This document shows positions 17,883 through 27,330 of a stretch of DNA of 64,000 nucleotides, piece after piece. The notes beneath the pieces are model-generated. The model was not told where the DNA came from. It worked only from the letters and a program-made list of their open reading frames with translations, and made no database searches. Made by a program: the position numbers and the translations under genes. The stretch spans positions 1,702,001-1,766,000 of the forward strand of contig NZ_OY762552.1 in the NCBI RefSeq assembly GCF_963666025.1, written 5' to 3'. The DNA comes from an uncultured Methanobacterium sp. GTDB lineage: Archaea > Methanobacteriota > Methanobacteria > Methanobacteriales > Methanobacteriaceae. How positions within the stretch are numbered: position 1 is the stretch's first letter; every line of letters begins with the position of its first letter.

Positions 17883-18833
17883 ATGAAAAAAACCAAGCTT
17901 GCAGTGTACACAGTAGCTGTTCTATTAGTGTGTTTAATAGTTTATGAAAGCTCTGCTTATTATTTAATGTCTCAAGATACTATTGTAGTGGGTTACCTCC
18001 CTAGTGACCATGATTCTGCTCTTTTTGTGGCAGATGAAAAGGGAATGTTCGAAAATGAGGGATTGAATGTGGTAATGGTTCCTTTTCGTTCTGGAACCGA
18101 AATGGTCCAAGCCGCTGATCGCGGCCTTATTGATATTGGTTACTGTGGAATAGCCCCTGCTTTGACTGGGATTGACAATGGTTTTAATGTGAAAGTGTTA
18201 TCGCCGGTTAACCTGGAAGGTAGCGGTATTGTAGTTAAAAATGGAAGCATAAACAGTGTTGCAGGTTTGAAGGGTAAAAAGGTGGCTACTCCTCCAGGTA
18301 TTTCTATCCAGGATATTCTCTTAATGTATCTATTTTATGAAAACAATTATTCAGCTAATTCATTCTGTAATACCGATGTGGAAGTACCGTTAATGGATGA
18401 GAGTTTGGAATCAGATTCCGTTGATGCTTTTATTGCATGGGAACCTTATGTTTCACAATCTTATTTGGAGGGTTCAGGTAGTCTATTAATGCACTCTAGT
18501 GATATATGGCCCAATCATCCGTGCTGTGTGGTCATTGCCAACCATGGATTCATTGATAACAACCCTCAAAAGGTCAGAAAATTTTTGAAAGTTCACACAC
18601 AAGCTACTAGCTATGTTCAGTCCAATAAAAATGAAACTGCCATTGTATTGTCCCAGAAACTTGGTGTTAATAAATCCATAGAATCATCATCCCTGACCTA
18701 TGTTAACTTTACAAGTACACCTAATGCTGAATTTAGGACAAATGTTCACAAATTCTCGGAATTCATGTATTCTTTAGGATATTTGAAAAATAATCTAACT
18801 GATGATGAAATATTTGATTTCAGTTATCTTTAA
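17883..18833 (+). CDS. ABC substrate-binding protein, NMT1/SsuA-like
   Basis: 316 residues. A basic N-terminus and one hydrophobic segment (about 6-22) anchor or export it. The body starts DTIVVGYLPSDHDSALFVADEKGMFENEGLNVVMVPF, the classic opening of the nitrate/sulfonate/taurine/thiamine-precursor (NMT1/THI5) binding proteins, with GLIDIGYCGIAPALTGIDNG and VDAFIAWEPYVSQ as further family motifs. It would capture a small anion or pyrimidine outside the membrane. No permease or ATPase gene is near, so the partner must be elsewhere. A TATA (AATTTATTAAT) and a short palindrome (CTAATTTGAATTAG) precede the start. Confidence 0.82.
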   Translation: MKKTKLAVYTVAVLLVCLIVYESSAYYLMSQDTIVVGYLPSDHDSALFVADEKGMFENEGLNVVMVPFRSGTEMVQAADRGLIDIGYCGIAPALTGIDNGFNVKVLSPVNLEGSGIVVKNGSINSVAGLKGKKVATPPGISIQDILLMYLFYENNYSANSFCNTDVEVPLMDESLESDSVDAFIAWEPYVSQSYLEGSGSLLMHSSDIWPNHPCCVVIANHGFIDNNPQKVRKFLKVHTQATSYVQSNKNETAIVLSQKLGVNKSIESSSLTYVNFTSTPNAEFRTNVHKFSEFMYSLGYLKNNLTDDEIFDFSYL

Positions 18834-19011
18834 ACAAAGCATAGCATTTAACTGAAGGATGTGGTTTTTTTTGAAAGTTTGAAAAACTTCTCTTTTTTTA
18901 TCAATCACATTTTATGGGAAAATAAGTTCAAATTTCTCATTTTTTGTTAAAAGCAGTGAATTAAATGTAATATTATTATTCAGTGTTTTGTTTACTTTTC
19001 CGAGCTTATTT

Positions 19012-20454
19012 TCAGGTGTTTATTTCATTTTCCTTCGTTAAAAAAGACAGTACAATGATAACCACGCTGATCAACATTCCGATGAAGAATGCGTTCTGAA
19101 AACCAGTTAAAAGGGCGGTTTTTGGAATTATAAGATGATAAGCCCCACCGGGTTGCATTATATCAACTTGTTGGGTTTGGGAACTGATTACGCTGTCGAA
19201 TATTCCCTGAAAAACAACCATACCCATTACCAAACCTAAATATCGTGCAGTGTTCAGGAGACTGGAAATGGCTCCAGTTTTTTCAGCGGAGCTGTGACTC
19301 ATGACCATTTTGTTGTTGGCAGGTCCGAACATTCCTTCACATAGGGCGCGAATGGCCAGGGCAGTGAAAATGAATAGGACTCCCACTGTCAAGTCCATTA
19401 TGCTGAGTATAAGCATAGATATAATCAGGGCGAGGGCTGATAAAACTGTTACTGGTTTCGATCCGAAACTGTCTGATAAATGGCCAGATAGAGGGCCAGT
19501 AATCAGGATCAGCAAAGAGGGTATCAGTATTATCATCCCTGCAAAGTCGGCACTGTAACCATGGATTAATTCCAGGTAAAATGGAACTAGAAAGATGGTT
19601 CCAGTTAAAACCAGATTAGCCAGGAAGGTGGATAATAATGAAATTGTCAGATGAACATTTCTCAGAAGGTGTAAATCAAAGAGGGGGACTTCGTGTTTCC
19701 ACTCCCAGATAACAAAGCAAACTCCTAGGATAATCACCAGGATCACTCCTAGAGGGAACCAGTCAGGTAACTTGTTTATGTTCCGGGTTTCCTGAATCAA
19801 AAGAAGGAAGCTGGTGATGGTTAATAGAGTTAGAATGGAACCTATAAAGTCAAAACTTGGCGGTTTTTTAAGTTTTTGCCTTACTGGTATATATCTATTG
19901 GCAAAATAAATGGTTAGAATTGCTAATGGAATGTTCGCAATGAATATCCATCTCCAATTGGCGTATGTGTCCAGAAACCCTCCTAATCCATACCCCATTG
20001 ATAATCCAATGGTGGTGGCCAGGGAAACATATCCAAATGCTTTCCCTCGACTTCCAGAGTCGAAACTGAGTGTGATTATTGCCGGAATCACTGAAAGTAA
20101 CATGGATGATCCAATACCCTGGATTATACGAAAAAACAGCAAATGGTAAAAGTTCAGTGAGACTGCACACAGGTACGAGCCTGCAGCAAAGACAAATAGC
20201 CCCATTAGGAATATCTTTTTGTAGCCAACGAAATCCCCAATTCTACCAAAAATAAGCAGAAAGCTGGTAAGGATGACCAGATGGATGATTACAACCCAGG
20301 CAACCATGCTGGTACTTATATCCATATACTGGGAAAGGGTAGGCAGTGAAATGTTAATTATTCCCGCACTCAATGACCATAGAAAAACAGCCATGGACAT
20401 GGAAAGTAGAATGAACAATTTTTGATGTTTTTCAACGATTTTCTTATTTCCCAT
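19012..20454 (-). CDS. MFS transporter, DHA2-like drug exporter
   Basis: 480 residues with 14 predicted helices. Motif A: LIFGRIGDFVGYKKIFLMG (loop 2-3); helix 4 arginine in LLFFRIIQGIGSSMLLSVIPAII; motif C region in SLATTIGLSMGYGLGGFLDTYANWRWIF; and a second motif A copy GPLSGHLSDSFGSKPVTV. These mark a proton-coupled multidrug exporter of the QacA/EmrB group. It is monocistronic and convergent with the substrate-binding protein gene. No regulator is adjacent. Confidence 0.9.
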   Translation of the reverse strand: MGNKKIVEKHQKLFILLSMSMAVFLWSLSAGIINISLPTLSQYMDISTSMVAWVVIIHLVILTSFLLIFGRIGDFVGYKKIFLMGLFVFAAGSYLCAVSLNFYHLLFFRIIQGIGSSMLLSVIPAIITLSFDSGSRGKAFGYVSLATTIGLSMGYGLGGFLDTYANWRWIFIANIPLAILTIYFANRYIPVRQKLKKPPSFDFIGSILTLLTITSFLLLIQETRNINKLPDWFPLGVILVIILGVCFVIWEWKHEVPLFDLHLLRNVHLTISLLSTFLANLVLTGTIFLVPFYLELIHGYSADFAGMIILIPSLLILITGPLSGHLSDSFGSKPVTVLSALALIISMLILSIMDLTVGVLFIFTALAIRALCEGMFGPANNKMVMSHSSAEKTGAISSLLNTARYLGLVMGMVVFQGIFDSVISSQTQQVDIMQPGGAYHLIIPKTALLTGFQNAFFIGMLISVVIIVLSFLTKENEINT

Positions 20455-20619
20455 TCAATTCCTCTTGGATTGACAATATTTGGCTAATTTCCAGCTATTT
20501 TAGTATGGTAGGATCAATCATCCTGATTCTTTGATTCATTAGAATGAACATTTTAATTAAAAAAGTACAAAATTAAATTTTCAGATGGGATCTCAATTTA
20601 GAGATCTTCAAATTCTTTT

Positions 20620-22677
20620 TTAAATTCTTGTTTTGTATTCTGGTTCATTGAAATAAATCGTAAAGTGCGTGCCATGTTCTCGTTCAAGTTCTATTGTCCC
20701 GTCTAATTGTTTGGTTAATTCACTAACTAACTGAAGTCCCAGGGAGGGTGTGTTTTCAATGTTGATATCTTCTGGAATTCCAGTACCATTATCACTGATC
20801 TCTAATTTAAATATGTTTTTCTTTATTCTTTGGAGTTTTATATTTATTACCGGGTTATCCTTTTGAAAATCTTTAAATGCATATTTAAGACTGTTAGAAA
20901 CCAGTTCATTGATTATCAAACCTAATGGCATCACTGTTTCAATATCTAAATAGAAATCGCCCACATCCATCTGAATTTTCAGTCCATTTGTATCAAAACC
21001 ATAAGCGTAGGTAAGATCATCTATCAGGTTCTGCACGTAATCTGAAAACTCAATTTTGGATAGATCTTTGGACTGGTACATTCTTTCATGGATCAATGCC
21101 ATGGAATGTATGCGGTTTTCACTTTCTTTGTACTTTTCCAGTAGCACCTCATCGTCAATTTCCTCTGCCTGGAGCATTAAAAGAGCAGAGATGATCTGTA
21201 AATTATTTTTAACCCGGTGGTGTATTTCCCTCAATAGAATATCCTTCTCTTTCAGGGACTGTTTGATCTTACGTCCTGCTTTTCGGTGTTCAGTTATATC
21301 CATAAATGATACCAGTGTCTCTGTGGTTCCAGGAATACGGCCAAATGTGGCAAAGAAGTTCCTTAAAGCTCCATGTTTATCAAATAACTGAAACTCATAA
21401 TTTCCAAGGGCGGTTATTCCTGATTTCATCAGATCAGAATTTTCTTCTAATTTGGGACGATCTTTTCCTGAAACTATATCCCTCAGATTTTTCTTATTAT
21501 CCTGCTTGGGGGCCTTTGTTTCATCGAAGAATATCTTTTTAAACTCAGAATTTGCCAGTAAAATGTTCAGATCTTCATCAATCATTAGCATGGCAGTGCC
21601 GGTGTGTTCAAAGATTGTCCTGTATCGTTTTTCACTTTTTTCAAGTTCATAATTGGATTTTTGGAGGGATTGGAGCATTTTGTTAACGGAAATAGCTAAA
21701 TCTGCCAGTTCGTCATTGCCCAGTACTGGAATTCTAGAAGATAAATCGTTTCTTTTCCTGATTCTGAGAATACTATGAGTTATCCGGTCCATCCTGCGGA
21801 GTATATTTTTATCTAAGATATAGTAGACCATTATAGCAGCGATTATCCCTGCAATGATAATGGAAAGGGTGAGATAGAAGATGGCCTTTTCATAGGTTTT
21901 GTAGATTACCCTTGGAATTTCAACCTTCAGGATAAGGGAAGGGTTTCCTGAAATACCATTTAAAAAACTGTAACCGGTAATAATGCTGGTATTGGAAGCG
22001 TTTATATAGATTGGTTGATTATTCAAGTTTAATCCAGTATTCTGGAGTCCAATTGGGATATTGGAAGTAGTTATGGGTGTAATTGTGATATTGGCATTTT
22101 CTGAGAGATTTTCCAGTTCATGCTCATTCAGGTATCGGCCCATGATCAGCGTTCCCTGGGCTGGGCCCTCCCCATCACTTTTGAGGATGGGTTTTGCGAC
22201 AATGATCATTGGTGTTCCATTTAACGAGATAAATCCTGATTTATCCACATTTTGAGTTAGATTCTGAGAGATTATTTCTTCATTGAGGTCCGGGGGGAGT
22301 GCTGTTTCATTTTGTGTTTCCAGATCAATGGCCTTGGCATAAAGTATCTTGCCGGAACTGTCAGTGAAGATCATGAGATTGATATTTAACCTGCTAAAAG
22401 TGGCATCAACCAGGCTACGTTCTCTGAAAGTAGGATTAGTTCCACTTACAAATTCATATGCATTATCATAATGGGACCAATCCTCAACTGTATTGTTCAA
22501 TGTTTTGAGATCATCATTTAAGGCGTGGATTGTGTTCTTCAAAACAACGGTGGTGTACTGGTTTTCAGTTTCAGTAGAACTACCAATGAAAATAAACTCC
22601 GAAATAATGAAAAAGATTGTTATCACTGCTAAAATGATTAAGGCAGTGAAAACCAATGTTTTTCCACGTAACTTCAT
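20620..22677 (-). CDS. Sensor histidine kinase: CHASE4-HAMP-PAS-HisKA_2-HATPase
   Basis: 685 residues. A first membrane helix (about 7-29) and a second (about 265-288) enclose an outside sensor with the CHASE4-type pattern LKTLNNTVEDWSHYDNAYEFVSG. Then come HAMP (about 290-345), a PAS domain (KRYRTIFEHTGTAMLMIDEDLNIL...), the HisKA_2 phosphoacceptor LLREIHHRVKNNLQIISALLMLQ with its conserved His, and a HATPase_c domain (N-box INELVSNSLKYAF, G-box ISDNGTGIPED, SLGLQLV). It senses an outside or membrane signal and phosphorylates a response regulator. None is directly adjacent; the nearest is at 24580-25257 on the same strand, beyond one gene, and is a candidate partner. Confidence 0.93.
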   Translation of the reverse strand: MKLRGKTLVFTALIILAVITIFFIISEFIFIGSSTETENQYTTVVLKNTIHALNDDLKTLNNTVEDWSHYDNAYEFVSGTNPTFRERSLVDATFSRLNINLMIFTDSSGKILYAKAIDLETQNETALPPDLNEEIISQNLTQNVDKSGFISLNGTPMIIVAKPILKSDGEGPAQGTLIMGRYLNEHELENLSENANITITPITTSNIPIGLQNTGLNLNNQPIYINASNTSIITGYSFLNGISGNPSLILKVEIPRVIYKTYEKAIFYLTLSIIIAGIIAAIMVYYILDKNILRRMDRITHSILRIRKRNDLSSRIPVLGNDELADLAISVNKMLQSLQKSNYELEKSEKRYRTIFEHTGTAMLMIDEDLNILLANSEFKKIFFDETKAPKQDNKKNLRDIVSGKDRPKLEENSDLMKSGITALGNYEFQLFDKHGALRNFFATFGRIPGTTETLVSFMDITEHRKAGRKIKQSLKEKDILLREIHHRVKNNLQIISALLMLQAEEIDDEVLLEKYKESENRIHSMALIHERMYQSKDLSKIEFSDYVQNLIDDLTYAYGFDTNGLKIQMDVGDFYLDIETVMPLGLIINELVSNSLKYAFKDFQKDNPVINIKLQRIKKNIFKLEISDNGTGIPEDINIENTPSLGLQLVSELTKQLDGTIELEREHGTHFTIYFNEPEYKTRI

Positions 22678-22803
22678 TTGAATTGTCCTTTAATGTTATT
22701 TTAATCCATGTTTATTCGCAAGTACTTTAATAGTTTTGGAGGATAATTGAGTTCGGTATATTTTGGATTGATTTTTGTACCATTAATCAAATCTTCTCAA
22801 GTA

Positions 22804-24099
22804 TCAACTAATCTTCTCAAGCATTATATCTAGTATTAACCTATCTGCTTCCATCATCCCGATGTTGGTGATGTTTGAAAAGTTTTCAATGGTTTTTTCA
22901 GGGCAATCGCCTATAAATCCTTCTCTGGGATGTATTTCAGTTCCTTTTATGGCTAAAAGTGCTGATTGGACTGCAGCATAAGTGCAGGTTGCTATTTTGA
23001 GTGCACATCCTGATTTAGCGCCGTCACAGATCATTCCGGTGATATTGGCCAGAATTATCTGTATGGCAGATTTAATTTCTCTCTTTTGACCCCCTAAAAG
23101 GTAGGTGATTCCACAGCAAGCTCCGGTGGCAGAAACTGTGGCACCGCACACTGATGATAGGCGCCCTAAGCGGGATTTTATGTAAATTGTAATTAAATTA
23201 CTAAGGGTAACTGCTTTTATTAACTGTTCATCGCTTTTTTTCAGTTTTTCAGCCACTGCAACCACAGGCATGATTGTCGAAATCCCTTGGTTCCCGCTTC
23301 CAGAGTTGCTCATGGCGGGTAGGGAACAACCTGACATTCTGGCATCAGAACCTGCTGCAGTTAAGGCCACAGCATAAGATATAATATCATCTGAAAAGAA
23401 CTCTGTTTTCATATTGTCTTTAATATTTTTGCCAACTTCAAGGCCATAAGAGTTGTTTAATCCTTCTAAACAGATTTTTTTATTAATGATAACACTTTTA
23501 CGGATGAGATTCAACTGGGAAGTTTGAACAGTATCAACAAACTCCAATATATTCTCTATGTTCAAAAAATTCCAATATTCATCCGCAGTGTCACGTTTTA
23601 ATGTATCTGTTTTGCTTTTTATTATCTCACCATTAACTTCCACTAAGGTGATATTGGTGTGTGAATTTTCAATGATCACCCTAGCTTTTGATTCTGTGGT
23701 TTCTACAATAACTTCCAGATAGAGTTTAGATTCGGTATCATTGAGTTCAAGGGTAATAATACCTTCACTTATTAATTCTTTGGCATTTTCCACATCCAGT
23801 TTATTCAGGTCACTTAATATTTCAAAATTTTTCTCAATATCTGGTTTAATAATGCCCAGAGCTGCTGCAAGGAGTATTGATGAGAACTGGATATCATTAT
23901 TGCCTATTCCTGGAATATTAACGCTCATGGCATTTTTTATTAAATTACGACTAGCAATTACTTGCACACGAGTTACTAATCCTTGGTCAGTGTGTTTGCT
24001 GGCAAGAGCTGTGGCATAAGTAATGGTGATGGGTTCTGTGCACCCCAGTGATTTTACGAGTTCCTCGTTTAAAATTTTAATAAATTTAGATTTTTCCAT
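22804..24099 (-). CDS. L-cysteine desulfidase / CyuA-like (UPF0597) Fe-S lyase
   Basis: 431 residues from ATG 24099, which has AGGGGAA at proper spacing (an ATG at 24105 touches that site). The family fold of serine dehydratase alpha-like lyases is marked by SLGCTEPITITYATALA at the N-terminus, AGSDARMSGCSLPAMSNSGSGNQGI in the middle, SVCGATVSATGACCGITYLLGG and MICDGAKSGCALK. The conserved cysteines probably bind a 4Fe-4S cluster. In Methanocaldococcus a relative cleaves cysteine to pyruvate, ammonia and sulfide; serine or other substrates are possible. A minus-strand TATA (GTATATAAAG, 24131-24140) lies 32 bp upstream, giving a very short leader. Confidence 0.85.
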   Translation of the reverse strand: MEKSKFIKILNEELVKSLGCTEPITITYATALASKHTDQGLVTRVQVIASRNLIKNAMSVNIPGIGNNDIQFSSILLAAALGIIKPDIEKNFEILSDLNKLDVENAKELISEGIITLELNDTESKLYLEVIVETTESKARVIIENSHTNITLVEVNGEIIKSKTDTLKRDTADEYWNFLNIENILEFVDTVQTSQLNLIRKSVIINKKICLEGLNNSYGLEVGKNIKDNMKTEFFSDDIISYAVALTAAGSDARMSGCSLPAMSNSGSGNQGISTIMPVVAVAEKLKKSDEQLIKAVTLSNLITIYIKSRLGRLSSVCGATVSATGACCGITYLLGGQKREIKSAIQIILANITGMICDGAKSGCALKIATCTYAAVQSALLAIKGTEIHPREGFIGDCPEKTIENFSNITNIGMMEADRLILDIMLEKIS

Positions 24100-24130
24100 T
24101 TCCATTCCCCTTTTGATAATCTATAGATAT

Positions 24131-24140
24131 CTTTATATAC
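24131..24140 (-). promoter_or_regulatory. TATA box of the cysteine desulfidase-like gene
   Basis: On the minus strand the sequence reads GTATATAAAG, a near-consensus archaeal TATA box, 32 bp before the preferred start codon. Confidence 0.6.
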
Positions 24141-24305
24141 TTAAACTTTTACATTATAATTGTACATTAGTAAAATGTGGAAATTTACTAGAACTTACAT
24201 TGATTAGAATGTGGAAAAAAATTAGTGAGATATTGGGTGCATACTACTAATATGGTAAGGTGAATCTTTATTATTGAGATTCAAAGACTAAAAAGGAGTT
24301 TTAAC

Positions 24306-24494
24306 ATGTTAATAGAGTTGTTAGTTGCACTTTGTGCTTTTTGTTTGGTTTATCTGATGGTCAGTGTATTTTTATGCTGCAAAATGTGGAATGTTCTCCA
24401 TCAGCATGTTTCCCATCAGTCTGAAGATATTTATGATTTTAATGTCCAATCTAACTCTGATAAAATGAGAGGTCATGGCAAAAGCAGAATTTAA
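24306..24494 (+). CDS. Small single-pass membrane protein, unknown
   Basis: 62 residues. A hydrophobic segment with cysteines (LLVALCAFCLVYLMVSVFLCC, split here as residues 4-24) is followed by a short polar tail with several histidines. AAGGAG at 24293-24298 lies 7 bp before the ATG, a strong site that supports translation. It does not resemble a family known to me. It is transcribed away from the desulfidase-like gene, and runs toward the response-regulator operon. Confidence 0.5.
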   Translation: MLIELLVALCAFCLVYLMVSVFLCCKMWNVLHQHVSHQSEDIYDFNVQSNSDKMRGHGKSRI

Positions 24495-24579
24495 TTTTAT
24501 AAGGAATATTTAGTTTGTTTTTTTGTGTTTTCATTAAAAATTGGTGTTTTCATTAAAAATAGAAAATATGGGGGATGAA

Positions 24580-25257
24580 TTAATTAGGGGATGTTTTATC
24601 AAATTCTAAACACAATTCATCTCCTTTAGAATACACCATCAGTTTTACATCTGATTTGGAAAATTTAGACATTAAATTTGGAAGTAAATCAAAAAATGCT
24701 GAGTATAATTCTTTATTAGTTCTATCAGTAGACACGTATATTTTGTTTTGCCCAATATCAATGTTCAATGGTTCTTCAATATCATATTCTTTAAAAAGAG
24801 CTTTTTTGATTGGTTCATCGTTTTCCTGGATGTAATTGGTAACATCGGTGTAAACATCTTCAAAATCCATAAAACGAGTTTTATCCACTTTATGTTTATG
24901 AAGTGCCATTTCAATGTTGGCTTTTATTTCTCTATCCTTGTATGGTTTCATTATATAACCATAAGGACAGGTATCAACGGCTCTTTTTATAATTTCATCA
25001 TCGGCATAGGCGGTTAAGTAAACAATGGGCACATCCTGCAGATCGTTTATAATTGCAGCAGTTTCTATCCCATCTATTTCCCCTTTAAGCACGATATCCA
25101 TGAGAACCAGATCTGGTTCATTATTTTTGGCATTTTCAATGGCATCCTCACCAGTGGAAACAGTTCCAGTCACGGTGTAACCCAATTTTTCCAGTTTCTT
25201 TTTTAAGGATAGAGCCAGGATTCTCTCATCTTCCACAACCAGTATTTTAGCGGACAT
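24580..25257 (-). CDS. Response regulator with a novel C-terminal output domain
   Basis: 225 residues. The receiver domain (1-120) has the acidic pair in ILVVEDERILAL, phospho-acceptor Asp in PDLVLMDIVLKG, Thr in VYLTAYADD and Lys in GYIMKPYKD. After a linker, residues about 155-225 (NIDIGQNKIYVSTDRTNKELYSAFFDLL..., ...MVYSKGDELCLEFDK) have no known DNA-binding motif. They align with most of the small protein encoded directly upstream (25270-25584). Start: AAGGTGA 5 bp before ATG. Third gene of an operon with a ribbon-helix-helix protein. The kinase at 20620 is a candidate partner. Confidence 0.9.
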   Translation of the reverse strand: MSAKILVVEDERILALSLKKKLEKLGYTVTGTVSTGEDAIENAKNNEPDLVLMDIVLKGEIDGIETAAIINDLQDVPIVYLTAYADDEIIKRAVDTCPYGYIMKPYKDREIKANIEMALHKHKVDKTRFMDFEDVYTDVTNYIQENDEPIKKALFKEYDIEEPLNIDIGQNKIYVSTDRTNKELYSAFFDLLPNLMSKFSKSDVKLMVYSKGDELCLEFDKTSPN

Positions 25258-25269
25258 TACTTCACCTTT

Positions 25270-25584
25270 TTAGATACTTCTTTTAGGTGTTATTAATTCC
25301 AGACAGATCTGCTCCCCTTTAGGGTAAATAGTGGCGGCCCCCCCATAGGCTTGTATAAAGTTTTCAACCACTTTACTGAGCACGGCAAACACTCGGTCGT
25401 TATCTTTATTTACACAAAGATATGTCTTTTTGAGGCCTACATCTAAATTAAAATCCTCTAATTCATCCATAATTCGTGTACCAATAACTGATTCTCGGAT
25501 GAACTTTTCCTTTTCTTTTAAAAATTTATCCACTTCACCGAAAATATCTTCATCAATTTTTCTGTTAGGTTCAGTTCCTGCCAT
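25270..25584 (-). CDS. Stand-alone copy of the neighbouring regulator's output domain
   Basis: 104 residues. The N-terminal 40 are charged and helical (DEDIFGEVDKFLKEKEKFIRE). Residues about 48-104 match the end of the adjacent response regulator: NLDVGLKKTYLCVNKDNDRVF against NIDIGQNKIYVSTDRTNKELY, and YPKGEQICLELITP against YSKGDELCLEFDKT. I do not know the family. The shared domain may let the two proteins form a mixed complex or compete for a partner (inference). Start supported by AGGGGTT upstream; 12 bp separate it from the regulator gene. Confidence 0.7.
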   Translation of the reverse strand: MAGTEPNRKIDEDIFGEVDKFLKEKEKFIRESVIGTRIMDELEDFNLDVGLKKTYLCVNKDNDRVFAVLSKVVENFIQAYGGAATIYPKGEQICLELITPKRSI

Positions 25585-25614
25585 ATTCTTAACCCCTTTA
25601 CTTTTTACCCTTAA

Positions 25615-25794
25615 TCAATCAAAAATTTCTTTTTCATCCACATCAAGTTCTTCTATTTGCTTTTTACACCACGTGTAAAGGGCTTCTTCAGCAGCACGGG
25701 ACATTTTCCCCTGTTTTTCACCATAAGATATTCTGGCCATTCTTCTAAATGCTATTTCCAACTCATCTGATATGCACAGTGTAATACAACCCAT
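25615..25794 (-). CDS. Ribbon-helix-helix (CopG-like) small protein
   Basis: 59 residues from ATG 25794, chosen because GGGGAT lies 5 bp upstream; two in-frame ATGs at 25806 and 25809 precede that site. GCITLCISDELEIAFRRMARISYG is a beta-strand then helix as in CopG/Arc proteins, followed by KMSRAAEEALYTWCKKQI, the second helix. Such proteins bind DNA as dimers through the paired strands, often as autorepressors or antitoxins. No toxin gene is adjacent; the operon continues into the orphan output domain and the response regulator, so a regulatory role in this small signalling unit is more likely. A minus-strand TATA (AAATATATACTT) lies at 25855-25866. Confidence 0.6.
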   Translation of the reverse strand: MGCITLCISDELEIAFRRMARISYGEKQGKMSRAAEEALYTWCKKQIEELDVDEKEIFD

Positions 25795-25893
25795 GGAAAT
25801 CCCCATCATTTTTTTTACAATAAATTAATGTTATACTTTAAAAATTAAAAATTAAAGTATATATTTCTTGGGGTCATGATTTACAAAAATATC

Positions 25894-25934
25894 TAACCTC
25901 AGTATATCCCATTTTAACCTCAGCATATCCCATT
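25894..25934. repeat. Imperfect direct repeat at the 3' end of the POT gene
   Basis: AACCTCAGTATATCCCATT is followed, 24 bp on, by AACCTCAGCATATCCCATT, a tandem duplication with one difference. The true stop of the peptide transporter gene (TGA at 25920-25922 in the restored frame) lies inside the second copy. Confidence 0.7.
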
Positions 25935-27304
25935 CATCATCATGGAAAGCCTTTTTCTGGTGATCATAAGAATTAATGAGGCTAAAAGAGACATAACCAC
26001 AAAGATCATGAAAAAAGAGGTAACCCATCAATGGGTATTCCCAGTATCACTGGGATTGGTTTAGCTGGATCAGGGTATAAACTGCTTAAAAGACCGGCAA
26101 TTATGTTGGATGCTGCTGAGGAAAGGAACCATACCCCCATAAGTAAACAGGCAAATCGTTTGGGGGATAGTTTGGACACCATGGATAACCCAATGGGAGA
26201 TATGCATAGCTCACCTAAGGTCATCATGAAGTAAACTCCCACCAGAAAAAGGGGACTTACCAAAGTATTCCCGGCATCAATCATTTGAGCAGCAGGTAAA
26301 AGGATCATAAATCCCATTGAAAGTAACACGAGGCCTATGGCCATTTTTGTAGGTATGGATGGTTCCCATCCTTTTTTTCTAAGTTTTGGCCACATTATGG
26401 AGAATATGGGGGCAATTAACATTATTAAAAGGGGGTTGATGGATTGGAACCAGGGAGTGGGGATTGTAAAACTGTGCAGTGCACTAATAACCCGATCCAC
26501 ATTCTGATTGGCAAAGAAAGTTAATGATACTCCGGCCTGCTCAAAAGAGGCCCAGAAAAAGATTACAAAAAATGCTAAAATAAAGATAACTGCTATCCTC
26601 TCTTTTTCCACAGGGGTTAAAGATTCAGAGGAACACTTTTTATCCCCTTGAGCTGGTGCAGGTTTAGAGCCAACGTTTTCCCCTTCTGGTGTTACCAGAT
26701 ACCTGTTTTTTGAAACCAGGAAAACAACCAGGCCAATGATCATACCTATACCCGCGGCCAGGAAGCCATACATAAAATCAGAGGGGTTTCCTGTATCTCC
26801 CAGTGTTCCCACAATCAGTGGTGAAATCAGTGCACCCAAATTTATCCCCATATAAAAAATGGTGAAAGCAGAATCCCGTCTACTATCATTTTCAGGGTAC
26901 AGAAAACCAACCATGGATGATATGTTTGGTTTAAAGAATCCGTTTCCCATTACCAGTAAAAATAATCCTCCCAAAAAGAAGATGGTCTGATTGTTGAAGA
27001 TGAAAAATGAATAGGTGGCACTGGAAGCTGCGGAGGGAGAGTAAAAATAACTACTCAAAGCCAGTGAAAACTGGCCTAATGCCATTAAAATTCCACCCAC
27101 AACTATGGATTTCCGGTTTCCCCAGTATCTATCTGCCACATATCCTCCTAAGAGTGGGGTTAAATAGACCAGTCCAGTGTAATATCCGTAAATCGTTGAT
27201 GTTAAAGAAGTGTTGTACAGGAGAGCTTCAATCATGTACAATGATAGAATGGCTCTCATACCGTAGTAACTGAAACGCTCCCACATTTCAGTAAAAAACA
27301 GCAC
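25920..27304 (-). pseudogene. POT/PTR proton-dependent peptide transporter, frameshifted at the C-terminus
   Basis: The main frame gives 432 residues: LFFTEMWERFSYYGMRAILSLYM is the POT signature of helix 1, FTIFYMGINLGALISPLI the second one. The frame ends after GLPLFS at a run of six T (coding strand; 26011-26016). One more T would let it read on into FFMIFVVMSLLASLILMITRKR, the missing last helix, to TGA at 25920. At the 5' end the conserved NHPKGLY segment lies in frame upstream of the first possible GTG (27304), with no ATG, GTG or TTG before it, so the true start is either ATA/ATT (27334/27331, after GGGGATGA) or has been lost. It would import di- and tripeptides with protons. Sequence error or genuine decay are both possible. 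Confidence 0.8.
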
Positions 27305-27330
27305 ATATAATCCTTTAGGATGATTTAGAA

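Noticed and set aside
25615..25809. Toxin-antitoxin pair from the ribbon-helix-helix gene and its neighbour
   Set aside because: The neighbour has no toxin-like residues and instead matches the output domain of the response regulator.
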